From Streptomyces lycii (GTDB lineage Bacteria; Actinomycetota; Actinomycetes; Streptomycetales; Streptomycetaceae), in contig NZ_WHPN01000429.1 of assembly GCF_009735685.1 (NCBI RefSeq), positions 29,295 through 93,294 on the forward strand: a stretch of DNA of 64,000 nucleotides, given 5' to 3'. Under the pieces are notes generated by a model that did not search any database, was not told where the DNA came from, and worked only from the letters and a program-made list of their open reading frames with translations. Shown in pieces: positions 35,025 through 44,354 of this stretch. How positions within the stretch are numbered: position 1 is the stretch's first letter; each line of letters starts with the position of its first letter. The position numbers and the translations under genes are program-made.

Positions 35025-36809
35025 GTGTCGCACAGCGGACAGGGCAACGAGCCGCAGCCCCACGCCCACGAGGGCGTCGTGCTGCCCGCGAGCGGTGAGC
35101 CGTGGGTGCCCGGGCAGCAGGCCACCCCCGCGGCCGGGCAGCCGTGGGGGCAGCCGTGGGGCCCGGACGCCCAGCAGCAGGACCCGCAGGGCACGCGGCA
35201 GGAGCGGCCGGAGCCGCCGGTGTACGTTCCGGAGCCCTACCTCCCGGACGACGAGCCGGAGCAGCCGGGGCACGGCGCGCCGTACCAGCAGCCGCAGGCG
35301 CTCCCGGAGCCGTACGGAGAGCCGCGCCGGGACCCGTACGGGCAGCCGCAGCACGGGCGGTACGAGCCGCAGCAGCAGGGCGGCGGACACGGGCTGCCCC
35401 AGCAGCAGGACGCCGGGTACGGGCTGCCGCCGCAGCAGGACGGGCAGCAGCTGCCGGAGCTGCGCAGGCAGTCCGCGGCCCCGGGGCTGCCGCCCGCCGC
35501 GCCGGAGCCCGGGTCCGGGCAGCCGCACGGCCGGCACGGGGCCCCGCCGCAGCCCTACGACGCGCCCCGGGACCGGCACCAGCCGCTGCCGCCGCCGTCC
35601 GAGGAGACACAGGTGCTGCCGGCCCCGGCCGCGCCCGGCGACTCCGACGCGACCCAGTACATCCCGCCGGTCGCGGGCGGTCTGCTGCCCGCCGAGGAGC
35701 CCGGAGACTCGACGCAGTTCCTCGGCCTCCGCCCGGACCGGGCGCGGCACGGGGCGCCGCTGCCGCCGGTGAACGCGCAGGGCGGCCACCCGGGCGCCCC
35801 CGGCGGCCCCGACGCGGACCCCACCCAGTACATACCTCCGGTGCCCGCGCAGCCGCAGGCTCAGCCGCAGCCCGCGCCCGCACCGCCGCCGCCGGGCCGC
35901 GCGCCCTTCGGCATCCGTCCCGGTGCGCCCGGTGAACGGCAGCCGCCCGCAGAGTTCGACGACCTGTTCCGGCAGGGCCCGGGCGGTCCGGCGGCCGGAG
36001 CCGACTCCACGCAGCAGTTGCCCCGGTTCGACGGGCAGCCGCCGCACGGCGCCCCGCAGGGCGGCCCGCACGGTCACCCGCAGGGCGGCCCGGGCCTGCC
36101 CCACGGGCCCGGGTACCCGCAGGGCGGCCCGTACCCGTACGACGAACCGCAGGGCCGGGCCGCCCGGCGGAGCGCCGAGCGGCGGCGGCTGTCCCCGCTC
36201 GCGGTCGCCGGCATGGTGATCGCCGGGTGCATCGTGGCGGGGCTCGGCGCCGGAGCGGCCATGAGCGGCGGCGAGGACGACGAACCCGGTGACGACAAGA
36301 AGCCGGTCGCCGCGAGCGAGGCGGCGAGCGACTCCGCGACCCCGGCCGCCGATCCGGCGGAGAAGCAGGCGAAGGACCTGGACGCGCTGCTCGCCGACAG
36401 CAACGACAGCCGGTCCGCGGTGATCAACGCGGTCAAGAACATCGGCGCGTGCAAGAACCTCGGACAGGCCGCCACCGATCTGCGGGAGGCCGCCGAGCAG
36501 CGGAACGGCCTGGTGACGCGGCTCTCCGAGATCTCGGTGGACGAACTGCCCGGGCACGAGGAGCTGACCGCCTCCCTCAACAGCGCCTGGAAGGCGTCCG
36601 CCGCGGCCGACAGCCACTACGCGGCGTGGGCGGACCAGGCCGCCGGGAAGAACGGCTGCAAGAAGGGCAAGGCCAAGCACACCGGGCGGACCGCGGCCGG
36701 CAACAAGGCCAGCGGCGAGGCGACCACCGCGAAGAAGAAGGCCGCGGGCCTGTGGAACCCGATCGCGAAGAAGTACGGCCTCACCGAGCGGCAGTACATC
36801 CAGCTCTGA
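35025..36809 (+). CDS. Pro/Gln-rich single-pass membrane protein with repeated TQ motifs
   Basis: The product has 594 residues. Residues 1-390 are low-complexity Pro/Gln/Gly-rich and probably cytoplasmic and disordered. They contain five short motifs of the form [D/E]-x-TQ-x-[I/L/F]: EETQVLP near 192, DATQYIPP near 207, DSTQFLG near 227, DPTQYIPP near 264 and DSTQQLP near 326. One membrane helix lies near 395-415, followed by an acidic linker and a helical extracytoplasmic domain of about 150 residues with two cysteines. GTG 35025 has AAGGAG at good spacing. Function unknown; the TQ motifs look like phosphorylation or FHA-binding sites (inference). Confidence 0.82.
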   Translation: MSHSGQGNEPQPHAHEGVVLPASGEPWVPGQQATPAAGQPWGQPWGPDAQQQDPQGTRQERPEPPVYVPEPYLPDDEPEQPGHGAPYQQPQALPEPYGEPRRDPYGQPQHGRYEPQQQGGGHGLPQQQDAGYGLPPQQDGQQLPELRRQSAAPGLPPAAPEPGSGQPHGRHGAPPQPYDAPRDRHQPLPPPSEETQVLPAPAAPGDSDATQYIPPVAGGLLPAEEPGDSTQFLGLRPDRARHGAPLPPVNAQGGHPGAPGGPDADPTQYIPPVPAQPQAQPQPAPAPPPPGRAPFGIRPGAPGERQPPAEFDDLFRQGPGGPAAGADSTQQLPRFDGQPPHGAPQGGPHGHPQGGPGLPHGPGYPQGGPYPYDEPQGRAARRSAERRRLSPLAVAGMVIAGCIVAGLGAGAAMSGGEDDEPGDDKKPVAASEAASDSATPAADPAEKQAKDLDALLADSNDSRSAVINAVKNIGACKNLGQAATDLREAAEQRNGLVTRLSEISVDELPGHEELTASLNSAWKASAAADSHYAAWADQAAGKNGCKKGKAKHTGRTAAGNKASGEATTAKKKAAGLWNPIAKKYGLTERQYIQL

Positions 36810-36975
36810 CCACGCCGGACGCCCCGCGGGTCCCCGGGGGCGGGCTGGACGGGCTGGGTGGGCGGTCTTGGAGCAGTCGTTCCGGGATTTTCCGGGATCC
36901 GGGGCCGACGTTGCGGTCCCGGAGGAGTCGTTCCCGGACCCGGGGCTGAAGCCGGAGGCCTTGGTCCCCCGCTGC

Positions 36976-38289
36976 TCAGTCGTCCGCGTAACGCTCCTCG
37001 AGGGACTGCGCCACGTTCACGAAGCCCTCGCGCACCGGCACCAGCCGGCCGTCCCGCACCTGCTGGAAGGTGACCATGGCGTTGGCCGTGCGCGGGAAGT
37101 CCCGGACGGCGAGCAGGTCCTCGTAGTGCCAGCTCAGCGGCGGGGTGAGGCCGCCGGTGTCGATGCCCTTGCCGCCGACGCCGTCGTCGAGCGCCTGTCG
37201 CAGCGTGTGCCCGGTGACGGGCTCGTCGCCGAGGGACTCGATGACCTGCCGCAGCACGGTGTAGGCGATCCAGGTGGTCTGGACGCCGGGATCGGTGACA
37301 TCGACGTCGTTGTCCCCGAAGGCGTGTTCGCGGACGACCTCCCGCATGGGTTCCCAGGCGGGGTCGTTGGCCGGCGGATACCAGCCGGTGACCAGGGCGC
37401 CCTCGAAGGGACTGTCCGCGCCGCCGGTGCGGTCCACCAGCGACTGCTGGACGCTGCCGAGGACGGAGGCGATGCGGATGTGCTCGCCGGCACTCTCCAG
37501 ACGCCGGAAGGAGTCGAAGAAGGTGTCGGTGCGGTCGCCGAGCGCGGCGGTGACGCAGGCGCCGGAGACGGTGCCCGTGCCGTCCGCCGAACCCGTGGCC
37601 CCGGCCAGGGCGAGTTCGGCGTGCTCGGTGTACTGGGTGGCGTCCTCCGGGGCCCGTACGTCGACGGCGTGCGGCTTGTCGCCGTGCGCCAGCCCGGCGT
37701 CGAGCAGCGAGGGCATCTGGTCGCCGCTGATGGTGTCGGGACGGACCAGGGCGACGCGTTCGCACCCGGAGGAGAGCTGGCGCCCGCTGCCCGCGACCAG
37801 CGCCGCGTTGCCCCCGTTGACGGGGTACGAGTGCGGGCTGGTGAACTCCTCGTCGCTCGCCCCGTAGCCCCCGATGTACGGAATCCCGGCGCCCTCCAGG
37901 CGGGACATGAAGGACCGGCCGTGCTGGCTGTACGAGCCGACGACCGCCGCGACGTCCTCCTTGACGGCCCGCCGGGCGCACCGGCCGGCGCTCACCGTGT
38001 CGTTGCGCTCGTTGCAGGTGATGACGTTCAGCTCGCGGCCGTTGATGCCGCCCTGCTTGTTGACCCAGCGGGCGTATGCCTCGGCCATGGCGGGCATACC
38101 GGGCATATTGGTCGCCGAGGTGCCCTCCGGTGCCCACGTCATCACGGTCACCGGGTCCTTGGTGGCGCCGGACGCGCTGGGGACCAGACCGCAACCGGAG
38201 AGCAGCGACCCGGTGGCCGTCATGGCCGCGGCGCAGGCCACGGCGGTGCGGATGGAGCGGAACGAGGAGGAGCGTCGCCGTCCGGTCAT
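36976..38289 (-). CDS. branched-chain amino-acid-type ABC substrate-binding lipoprotein
   Basis: The product has 437 residues with a type II signal peptide and lipobox LLSGC at about 27-31. The mature part follows the periplasmic-binding fold of LivK/amide-binding proteins: VTVMTWAPEG, QGGINGREL-x-VITC near 88-102, AVVGSYSQHG, IPYIGGYG and, later, TWIAYTVLRQVIESL. Three further cysteines are present. No transporter subunits lie beside it, so it may be an orphan receptor. It is convergent with the TQ-motif membrane protein and divergent from the SCO4402-family gene. Confidence 0.88.
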   Translation of the reverse strand: MTGRRRSSSFRSIRTAVACAAAMTATGSLLSGCGLVPSASGATKDPVTVMTWAPEGTSATNMPGMPAMAEAYARWVNKQGGINGRELNVITCNERNDTVSAGRCARRAVKEDVAAVVGSYSQHGRSFMSRLEGAGIPYIGGYGASDEEFTSPHSYPVNGGNAALVAGSGRQLSSGCERVALVRPDTISGDQMPSLLDAGLAHGDKPHAVDVRAPEDATQYTEHAELALAGATGSADGTGTVSGACVTAALGDRTDTFFDSFRRLESAGEHIRIASVLGSVQQSLVDRTGGADSPFEGALVTGWYPPANDPAWEPMREVVREHAFGDNDVDVTDPGVQTTWIAYTVLRQVIESLGDEPVTGHTLRQALDDGVGGKGIDTGGLTPPLSWHYEDLLAVRDFPRTANAMVTFQQVRDGRLVPVREGFVNVAQSLEERYADD

Positions 38290-38461
38290 GGCACGAGACG
38301 ATTCCGCCACACCGGTAACGGCGTGGTGATGACCACCCAACGAGCAGTGACTTCGAGGTGAACAACGGGGGCACGCCGTGCCGTCGCGGGCGGGGAACGT
38401 ACGATCCCTTACTGTGCAAGGTTCGGAGAAGACTTCCCGTCGCGGCCCCCGCTCGACCACC

Positions 38462-38908
38462 ATGGGCGGCATGCCACTCAACGACATGCCGTGGTGGCGC
38501 TGGCGCAGCAACGTGCGTTCCGCGCTGCACATGCTCTCCGACCCCGCCTTCCAGCAGGAGTGCTGGCTCGCCGGCATCGACGGCTACGGTGACGTCACCG
38601 ACGCCGTCTACCGCCTGGTCGAGGACACCTGGCTCGACAACTGGTCGGCCGAGAAGTACGTCGGAACGATCTTCCGGGACTCCCAGGAGGCGGCTCTCGT
38701 CGACGTCGCCGTGCTGCGGGTGCTGCGGATCATGCACCAGGTCGGCGCGGACGCCCCCGTCGCCGCCTATCTCGAACACCACGGCTGGCCCGAGGCGGTG
38801 CGGGCGGCACGCGAGGCGCATGTCCGGCTGGCGCAGAACGACGGGGAGACCCCGGACGTGCCGCCGCGCTCCCTGCACGAGCTGGCTCTGGTGAACCGGG
38901 CCGTCTGA
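38462..38908 (+). CDS. SCO4402 family protein
   Basis: The product has 148 residues. The start is placed at the ATG giving MGGMPLNDMPWWRW, which I remember as the N-terminus in related Streptomyces; in-frame starts at 38378 or 38414 would add up to 28 residues. Trp-rich N-terminus, then helical with DAVYRLVEDTWLDNWSAEKYVG and FRDSQEAALVD. No function is known. It precedes purU, as in S. coelicolor. Confidence 0.85.
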   Translation: MGGMPLNDMPWWRWRSNVRSALHMLSDPAFQQECWLAGIDGYGDVTDAVYRLVEDTWLDNWSAEKYVGTIFRDSQEAALVDVAVLRVLRIMHQVGADAPVAAYLEHHGWPEAVRAAREAHVRLAQNDGETPDVPPRSLHELALVNRAV

Positions 38909-38977
38909 CCCCGCCGCGGAACGGCGGCCGCCGGCACCCGCGGCCGCCTCGGCGCCCCTCGGCGTCTTCCGCCCGCG

Positions 38978-39045
38978 TTTCCCTTCCGCGTTTCCCTTCC
39001 GCGTGGTCCGTCCGCGTGGTCTGTCCGCGTCGTCCGTCTCCTCGT
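38978..39045. repeat. degenerate direct repeats between the SCO4402-type gene and purU
   Basis: TTTCCCTTCCGCG is repeated twice, followed by GTGGTCCGTCCGC-type repeats. This lies in the 223-bp spacer upstream of purU. Confidence 0.7.
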
Positions 39046-39131
39046 GTTCCGTCTCGCGGCGCGGCGCCCCGCGGCGCGGGCCGCACGGCCGCCGCGCCGC
39101 CGCGGGGCCCGGTGTGGGACGCTATGGGGTC

Positions 39132-40034
39132 ATGAGCGATTCCCAGGCCGCCACCTCCGGGCAGACTCCCGCGCAGCCCGCCGAGCAGTCCCCCGAGCAG
39201 TACGTCCTCACCCTGTCGTGCCCGGACAAGCAGGGCATCGTGCACGCCGTGTCCAGCTATCTGTTCATGACCGGCTGCAACATCGAGGACAGTCAGCAGT
39301 TCGGCGACCACGACACCGGGCTGTTCTTCATGCGGGTGCACTTCAGCGGGGACGTCACGCTGGAGAAGCTGCGGGCGAGCTTCGCCGCGATCGGCGACTC
39401 CTTCCGGATGGACTGGCAGATCCACCGGGCCGACGAGCGGATGCGGATCGTCCTCATGGTCAGCAAGTTCGGGCACTGCCTGAACGACCTGCTGTTCCGT
39501 TCCCGGATCGGCGCGCTGCCGGTCGAGATCGCCGCCGTGGTGTCGAACCACACCGACTTCCGCGAACTCGTCGAGTCCTACGGCCTGCCCTTCCACCACA
39601 TCCCGGTGACCAAGGACAACAAGGCGGAGGCCGAGGCCGCGCTGCTGGAGCTGGTGCGCGAGGAGCGGGTCGAGCTGGTGGTGCTGGCGCGCTACATGCA
39701 GGTGCTCTCCGACGACCTGTGCAAGCAGTTGTCCGGGCGGATCATCAACATCCACCACTCCTTCCTGCCGAGTTTCAAGGGCGCCAAGCCCTACCACCAG
39801 GCGCACGCGCGCGGGGTGAAGCTGATCGGCGCGACCGCGCACTACGTGACGGCGGACCTCGACGAGGGCCCGATCATCGAGCAGGAGGTCGAGCGGGTCG
39901 GGCACGAGGTCACCCCGCAGCAGCTCGTCGCGGTCGGCCGGGACGTGGAGTGCCAGGCCCTCGCCCGCGCGGTGAAGTGGCACAGCGAACACCGGGTGCT
40001 GCTGAACGGCAGCAGGACCGTCGTCTTCACCTGA
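39132..40034 (+). CDS. purU: formyltetrahydrofolate deformylase
   Basis: The product has 300 residues. An ACT domain (about 25-105, starting YVLTLSCPDKQGIVHAVS) is followed by a formyltransferase-type domain with the catalytic set Asn-His-Asp: IINIHHSFLPSF near 213-224 and ADLDEGPII near 249-257. It hydrolyses 10-formyl-THF to THF and formate, balancing one-carbon units. ATG 39132 is the start, with GGGG before it; the family's N-terminus normally begins close to the ACT domain, so the 20-residue polar leader is a genus feature. Confidence 0.96.
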   Translation: MSDSQAATSGQTPAQPAEQSPEQYVLTLSCPDKQGIVHAVSSYLFMTGCNIEDSQQFGDHDTGLFFMRVHFSGDVTLEKLRASFAAIGDSFRMDWQIHRADERMRIVLMVSKFGHCLNDLLFRSRIGALPVEIAAVVSNHTDFRELVESYGLPFHHIPVTKDNKAEAEAALLELVREERVELVVLARYMQVLSDDLCKQLSGRIINIHHSFLPSFKGAKPYHQAHARGVKLIGATAHYVTADLDEGPIIEQEVERVGHEVTPQQLVAVGRDVECQALARAVKWHSEHRVLLNGSRTVVFT

Positions 40035-40122
40035 GACCGGGCGGGGACCCGGGGCGGGGATCCGGAGCGGGGCCCGGGCCCGGAACTCGGTCCGGAACTG
40101 TCCGGGAACAGAGCCGGAAAAG

Positions 40123-41769
40123 TCAGAGCCGGGACAGCGAGGCCGCCGCGGACAGCACGTCCCGGATGGCCTCGCGGTCGCCGTCCTGGCCCGCCGCGGC
40201 CTCCTCCGGCGGCACATGGCCCGCCGCCAGCCTGCAGAACTCGGCACCGTCCAGCGCCACGTGCGCGACCGCGTGCTCGGGCGACGGCACGGCCGCGGGC
40301 GAGTCCAGCGCGACGTACCAGTGGCCGCCGCCGCTGCCCTCCACCTCCAGGTGCAGGGTGCGGCCGGGTGAGCCCGCGGTAACCAACTCCCGCGGCGGCC
40401 CGGCCAGTCCCTTCCGGCGGCGCGCGGCGAGCGCTTCCGGCAGCACCCGGACGGCCAGGTCGATCATGCGGTGGAGATGGGCCGGAGCCGGCGGCTCGTA
40501 CGGGTAGTCCACCGCGTCCGCGATGTCTCCGGCGTGCACCCAGCAGCCGAAGGCGCGGTCCAGGAAGGCGTCGCTGAGCGGCAGCGACACCGGGCCGTAC
40601 GGCACCGTGCGCTCCGTGCCGGCACCGCCGGCGAACGACACGGTGCGCACCAGTGTGTGCGACTGCTCGCGCCACCGCTCGCGGACCTCGCCCGGTGGGG
40701 CGTCGGCGTTCCGGTGCCAGTAGGCCTCGGTGCGGCCGGTCGGGGTGGCCGGGCCGTCCGCGGGGGTCGCGTCACCGAGCGGGTCACCGAGCCCGAGGGC
40801 GGTCGCCACCATTCCGTCCACGGTCATCAGATGCCCGACGACCCCGGCGACGGTGACGTCCCGGCTGCGCTCCTGCCGACCGTCGTACCAGGTCAGCCGC
40901 ACCGGCGCGCGCCATTCGGCCTCGCCCATGTCGTTGAGCAGGGCGTCGAGCCGCGCCGTCTCCGCGTCGTACGGGGCGGCCCAGCCGGGCACGGGGATGC
41001 GGGCCGGGCGGCGGCCGAGGCAGCCCTCCAGCACGCGGGAGCGCAGCAGCGGATCGAGATCGAGGTTGTCCTCCGGGTGCAGCAGGCGGACCGCGTCGCG
41101 CAGCCGCAGCGCCTCGTCGGCGCAGGGCGCGCAGTCGGTCAGGTGTTCCTCGACGGCGGCGGTCTCCTCGGCCGAGCAGGCCGCGAGGGCCCAGGCGCCG
41201 AGCAGCGACTTCAGCACCCCGTGGCCGAGACGGGGGACGGCGGCACGCGGAGGCTCAGGCGGGGACTCCGGCGGGGGTGGCGGACGGTCGGCGGGCGACT
41301 GGCCGGGGGAGGAGGGGCGGTCCTGCCCGGGGAAGGAGCGATCCTGCCCGGGGGACGGGCGGTCGGTCCCGGACGTCGGCCGGTCGGTCTCGGGAGTCGG
41401 CCGGTCGGTCTCGGGAGTCGGCCGGTCGGTCTTGGGAGTCGGCCGGTCGGTCCCGGATGTCGGCCGGTCGGTCTCGGGAGTCGGCCGGTCGGTCCCGGAC
41501 GTCGGCCGGTCGGTCTCGGGAGTCGGCCGGTCGGTCCCGGACGTCGGCCGGTCGGTCTCGGGAGTCGGCCGGTCGGTACCGGGAGTCGGCCGGTCGGCGT
41601 GGTCCGGGCGATCCGGGGCTTCGCCCCGGTCGTGGCGGAGGCCGTGCGGGTCCTGGTCCGCGGCCGGAACCCCGTCGTCCGGCGCGGAGCGCGGCGGCGG
41701 TATGCGCGGCCGGTCGTGCCACCGGTCGCTCCCGGGCTCCGGCAGCCCGGGCCCGGCGGGGCCGTTCAC
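40123..41769 (-). CDS. zinc-finger anti-sigma protein fused to maleylpyruvate-isomerase-like domain, with heptapeptide repeats
   Basis: The product has 548 residues. Residues about 55-150 are tandem heptapeptides TDRPTPE and TDRPTSG, mostly alternating. A zinc-binding anti-sigma domain follows at about 185-225 with HLTDCAPC (H-x3-C-x2-C). From about 265 to 510 it matches the mycothiol-dependent maleylpyruvate isomerase/DinB-like fold (DALLNDMGEAEWRAPV, GHLMTVDGMV, GCWVHAGDIADAV). The GTG start overlaps the stop of the sigma gene at 41766, so it is the coupled anti-sigma factor. The mycothiol-linked domain hints at thiol or redox sensing; this is inference. Confidence 0.9.
   Translation of the reverse strand: MNGPAGPGLPEPGSDRWHDRPRIPPPRSAPDDGVPAADQDPHGLRHDRGEAPDRPDHADRPTPGTDRPTPETDRPTSGTDRPTPETDRPTSGTDRPTPETDRPTSGTDRPTPKTDRPTPETDRPTPETDRPTSGTDRPSPGQDRSFPGQDRPSSPGQSPADRPPPPPESPPEPPRAAVPRLGHGVLKSLLGAWALAACSAEETAAVEEHLTDCAPCADEALRLRDAVRLLHPEDNLDLDPLLRSRVLEGCLGRRPARIPVPGWAAPYDAETARLDALLNDMGEAEWRAPVRLTWYDGRQERSRDVTVAGVVGHLMTVDGMVATALGLGDPLGDATPADGPATPTGRTEAYWHRNADAPPGEVRERWREQSHTLVRTVSFAGGAGTERTVPYGPVSLPLSDAFLDRAFGCWVHAGDIADAVDYPYEPPAPAHLHRMIDLAVRVLPEALAARRRKGLAGPPRELVTAGSPGRTLHLEVEGSGGGHWYVALDSPAAVPSPEHAVAHVALDGAEFCRLAAGHVPPEEAAAGQDGDREAIRDVLSAAASLSRL
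41361..41600. repeat. 21-bp tandem repeats inside the anti-sigma gene
   Basis: About eleven copies of GTCGGCCGGTCGGTCTCGGGA with a few substitutions encode the TDRPT(P/S)(E/G) heptads. Copy boundaries keep the reading frame, so length variation would not destroy the gene. Confidence 0.92.
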
Positions 41770-42347
41770 CGGGGTCTCCCGTGCGGCGGCCGTCCCGGCG
41801 GTGTGGGGCCGCCGACGGTGTTGGCGCTGGACAGCAGCTGGAGGCCCAGCCGGAGCCGGCGACGGGCCTCGTCCGCGGTGACGCCCAGGTCCTCGGCGGC
41901 CTGCCGGTAGTTCCGGCGCTTGAAGTAGGCCAGTTCCAGCGCCTCGCGCAGCGGGCCCGGCATGGCGGTGACGATGTAGTCGGCGCGGGCTGCCGCCGAC
42001 GCGGCGCGCACCTTCTCCTCCACCTGCTCGGGGGTGGTGCCGCCGGCCCGCACCAGCTCGGCCTCGGTCACACGCAGCCGGTGCACGGCCTGCCGGTGGG
42101 CGGCGGAGGCGAGCCAGGAGCGGAGGGGACCGTGCCGGGGGTCGTAGGCGCCGGGGTCCTCCCAGATCCGGCCGAAGACGTCGCGGGTGACCCGGTCGGC
42201 GGCCTCCTCGTCGCCCAGGACGCGGTGCGCGATGCCGTGCACGAGGGAGGCGAAACGGTCGTACAGCTCACCGAGCGCGGCGGCCTCGCCGCGGGACAGA
42301 CGCTGCTGCATCCTGCGGTCCCACCGCGGTGACGCGTCGTTCGCCAT
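41766..42347 (-). CDS. ECF-type RNA polymerase sigma factor
   Basis: The product has 193 residues from ATG 42347 (GGGGG upstream); an in-frame start at 42404 is less likely. Region 2 lies at about 20-85 (LGELYDRFASLVHGIAHRVLGDEEAADRVTRDVFGRIW) and region 4 at about 125-175 (MPGPLREALELAYFKRRNYRQAAEDLGVTADEARRRLRLGL). A coupled anti-sigma factor is encoded downstream with a GTGA overlap. It matches the group whose anti-sigma factors carry the ZAS motif. Confidence 0.92.
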   Translation of the reverse strand: MANDASPRWDRRMQQRLSRGEAAALGELYDRFASLVHGIAHRVLGDEEAADRVTRDVFGRIWEDPGAYDPRHGPLRSWLASAAHRQAVHRLRVTEAELVRAGGTTPEQVEEKVRAASAAARADYIVTAMPGPLREALELAYFKRRNYRQAAEDLGVTADEARRRLRLGLQLLSSANTVGGPTPPGRPPHGRPR

Positions 42348-42728
42348 ACGGCCCCCATTCGTGCCGTCGCCTGCCCGGCCGCTGGGTGCGCCGGGCCGTT
42401 CCACGGAAATGCGGCACCGAACCCGCAGGGGGCCCGCACCGGATTCCGCGGCCGGATTTCCGAACCGGTTTTCCGATCGTCCTCCACGCCGAATGTAGTA
42501 GGCAATCCTGGCCGTGCACGCCCCTTTGTGGCAATGTGCGCCCCTCGGCCGTGCGGGGATGGTATAGATCTCGTCACTTTGACCGAATCAACTGGCCCCG
42601 AGGGTGGTCGGTGTGCGTAGGGTCGCGTGGAGAGGTGCGTGACGTCCGGTGTTTCGTCGGAAGCCGGTCGGGCAGCCGCTTCAGGAAGGACTGCTTCCGG
42701 ATCCGGATAGTGAAGGGACTTCGAGCGC
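42348..42728. promoter_or_regulatory. divergent promoter region of the sigma operon and the STAS gene
   Basis: A 380-bp spacer of lower GC between divergent sigma-control genes. TATAGA at about 42562-42567 could be part of a -10 element for the rightward gene. No gene is seen. Confidence 0.45.
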
Positions 42729-43103
42729 GTGACGTTGAAGGTGATGGAGGACGAGCAAGGAGAGTGGGCCGTGCTGCGGGTCTCGGGCGAGATGGATCTC
42801 GTGACCTCGCCCGCGGTGCGCCAGCACGTGCACGACGCGGTGGCCGACGGGCGCCGCAGCCTGGTGCTGGACCTCTCCGGAGTCCGGTTCTGCGACTCCA
42901 GCGGTGTCGGTGTCCTCATCGCCTCCCGCCGGCTGCTGCGTTCCTGCCAGGGCCGGCTGCGGCTGATCCTGCCGGCCCGGGGCGCCGAGGACGGCTCCCA
43001 TGTGAACCGCGTGCTCACGGCGCTCGGCGTGCGCCGTCTCTTCGACGTCTACCCGGACGTCGTGTCGGCCGTGGACGACAGCGTCCGGCCGCTCTCGGCC
43101 TGA
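42729..43103 (+). CDS. STAS-domain anti-sigma factor antagonist
   Basis: The product has 124 residues, one STAS domain. The phosphorylation site motif is LDLSGVRFCDSSGVGVL at about 46-62, with Ser at the conserved position of SpoIIAA/BldG proteins. GTG 42729 is preceded by GAAGGGA. The nearby RsbW-like ATPase (44355-44846) is a candidate partner kinase. Confidence 0.93.
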   Translation: MTLKVMEDEQGEWAVLRVSGEMDLVTSPAVRQHVHDAVADGRRSLVLDLSGVRFCDSSGVGVLIASRRLLRSCQGRLRLILPARGAEDGSHVNRVLTALGVRRLFDVYPDVVSAVDDSVRPLSA

Positions 43104-43423
43104 CCGTCCCGGCCACCCGCCGCCGTGCGCCGCGCGCCCGGCCGGCCGGACGCCCGGCGGCGTGCGCCCCGCCCGGTTCCGGCCCGTCCTTCCGTGCTCC
43201 CGGCGGCCCCTGCGACGCCGCCCCGTGCCTCCGGATCCCCCGGGGCGCCGCCCCGCACCTCCGGCCCCCTCCCGACTCCTCCGGATCCTCCGGACCCCTC
43301 CCGACTCCTCCGGCGCCGCCCCGTTCCCCCGGGGCTCCGGCGTTCCCGCGACCGAACTGCGCGCGGGCGCCGGACGTACGTATCATCCGAACCGGCCACT
43401 GCTCCGAGACACCCGAGGTCACC
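43104..43423. other. 320-bp spacer with CTCCGGA-type repeats
   Basis: Direct repeats of CCTCCGGAtCC and CTCCCGACTCCTCCGG at about 43255-43325. The readings on both strands are Pro/Arg-rich and have no start signal; the last 60 bp lead into the EF-hand gene. Confidence 0.65.
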
Positions 43424-43972
43424 GTGGACTCCTCCGCCTACGAACGCAAGATCGCCTCCCGTTTCGCCGGCTTCGACCAGGACGGCAACGGCTACATCTC
43501 ACGGGAGGACTTCGCGGCCGCTGCCGCCGCCGTGCTGCGCGAGTTCGACGTGACCGCCCGCTCCTCCGCGGGCCAGTCCCTGTACGGGGCCGCCGAGGCC
43601 TTCTGGCAGGGCATGGCGGGCATGGCGGACCACGACGGCGACCAGCGGATCACCCGTGAGGAGTTCGTCCACGGTGCGGTGAAGCGGCTGCGGGACAACC
43701 CGGACGGCTTCGCCGAGATCGCCCGGCCGTTCCTGCGCGCGGTCGTGGCGATCGCCGACGCCGACGCCGACGGCTCCGTGACCACCGGGGAGACCGAGCG
43801 CGTGCTGCGGGCCCTGGGCGTGGACGAGGACACCCGGGCCACGGCCGCCGCGGCCCTGGACGGCGACGGTGACGGCGTCGTCTCGGAGCAGGAACTGCTG
43901 ACCGCTTTCGCCGCCTACTACACGACACCCGCCCCGGAAACGGCGGATGACGCCACGGCAAACCATCACTGA
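43424..43972 (+). CDS. EF-hand calcium-binding protein with four EF loops
   Basis: The product has 182 residues with four EF-hand loops: DQDGNGYISREDF near 18-30, DHDGDQRITREEF near 68-80, DADADGSVTTGET near 111-123 and DGDGDGVVSEQEL near 145-157. All four have acidic residues at positions 1, 3 and 5; loop 3 ends in Thr rather than Glu/Asp, and loop 2 has Gln at position 6. It is of the calerythrin/CabC type and cytosolic. GTG 43424 has GAGG upstream. Confidence 0.92.
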   Translation: MDSSAYERKIASRFAGFDQDGNGYISREDFAAAAAAVLREFDVTARSSAGQSLYGAAEAFWQGMAGMADHDGDQRITREEFVHGAVKRLRDNPDGFAEIARPFLRAVVAIADADADGSVTTGETERVLRALGVDEDTRATAAAALDGDGDGVVSEQELLTAFAAYYTTPAPETADDATANHH

Positions 43973-44354
43973 ACGTGTTCGGCGGGCGGTCTCCGGGCGC
44001 GGCCCGTGGGGCCGCCCGTCGCGCTGCCGGGCCGGCTCCGCGGCCGCCCCTTCTCCCGCTCACCCGGGCTGCTCACGCGCCCCGGCGCTCATCGGTCCGC
44101 CGGGGCGGCCGCGGCTGAAGGGGGCGCGCGGACCTGCAACTCGCGCCCCGGGCAAGCGCGTTGAGCGCCGGTGTTCGACTCCCGGCCGAGTGCGTCGCAC
44201 AGTATGGAGCACGGGTACTCCTTTGCGCCGGAATATGCCCGAAGCGCTTGTTGGGTGACTGCGCAACGAGCATGCTGTCATCCGTCGGGGTCACGGTCCG
44301 TGATCGTATGGAGGCGGTATGCGCGTTGTCCCGCCGGTTCGGATGGTGTGAGCG
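43973..44354. other. 380-bp spacer without a gene
   Basis: GC is high to about 44160, then drops (about 44165-44345), where a promoter for the ATPase gene at 44355 is expected. No feature is otherwise recognised. Confidence 0.5.
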
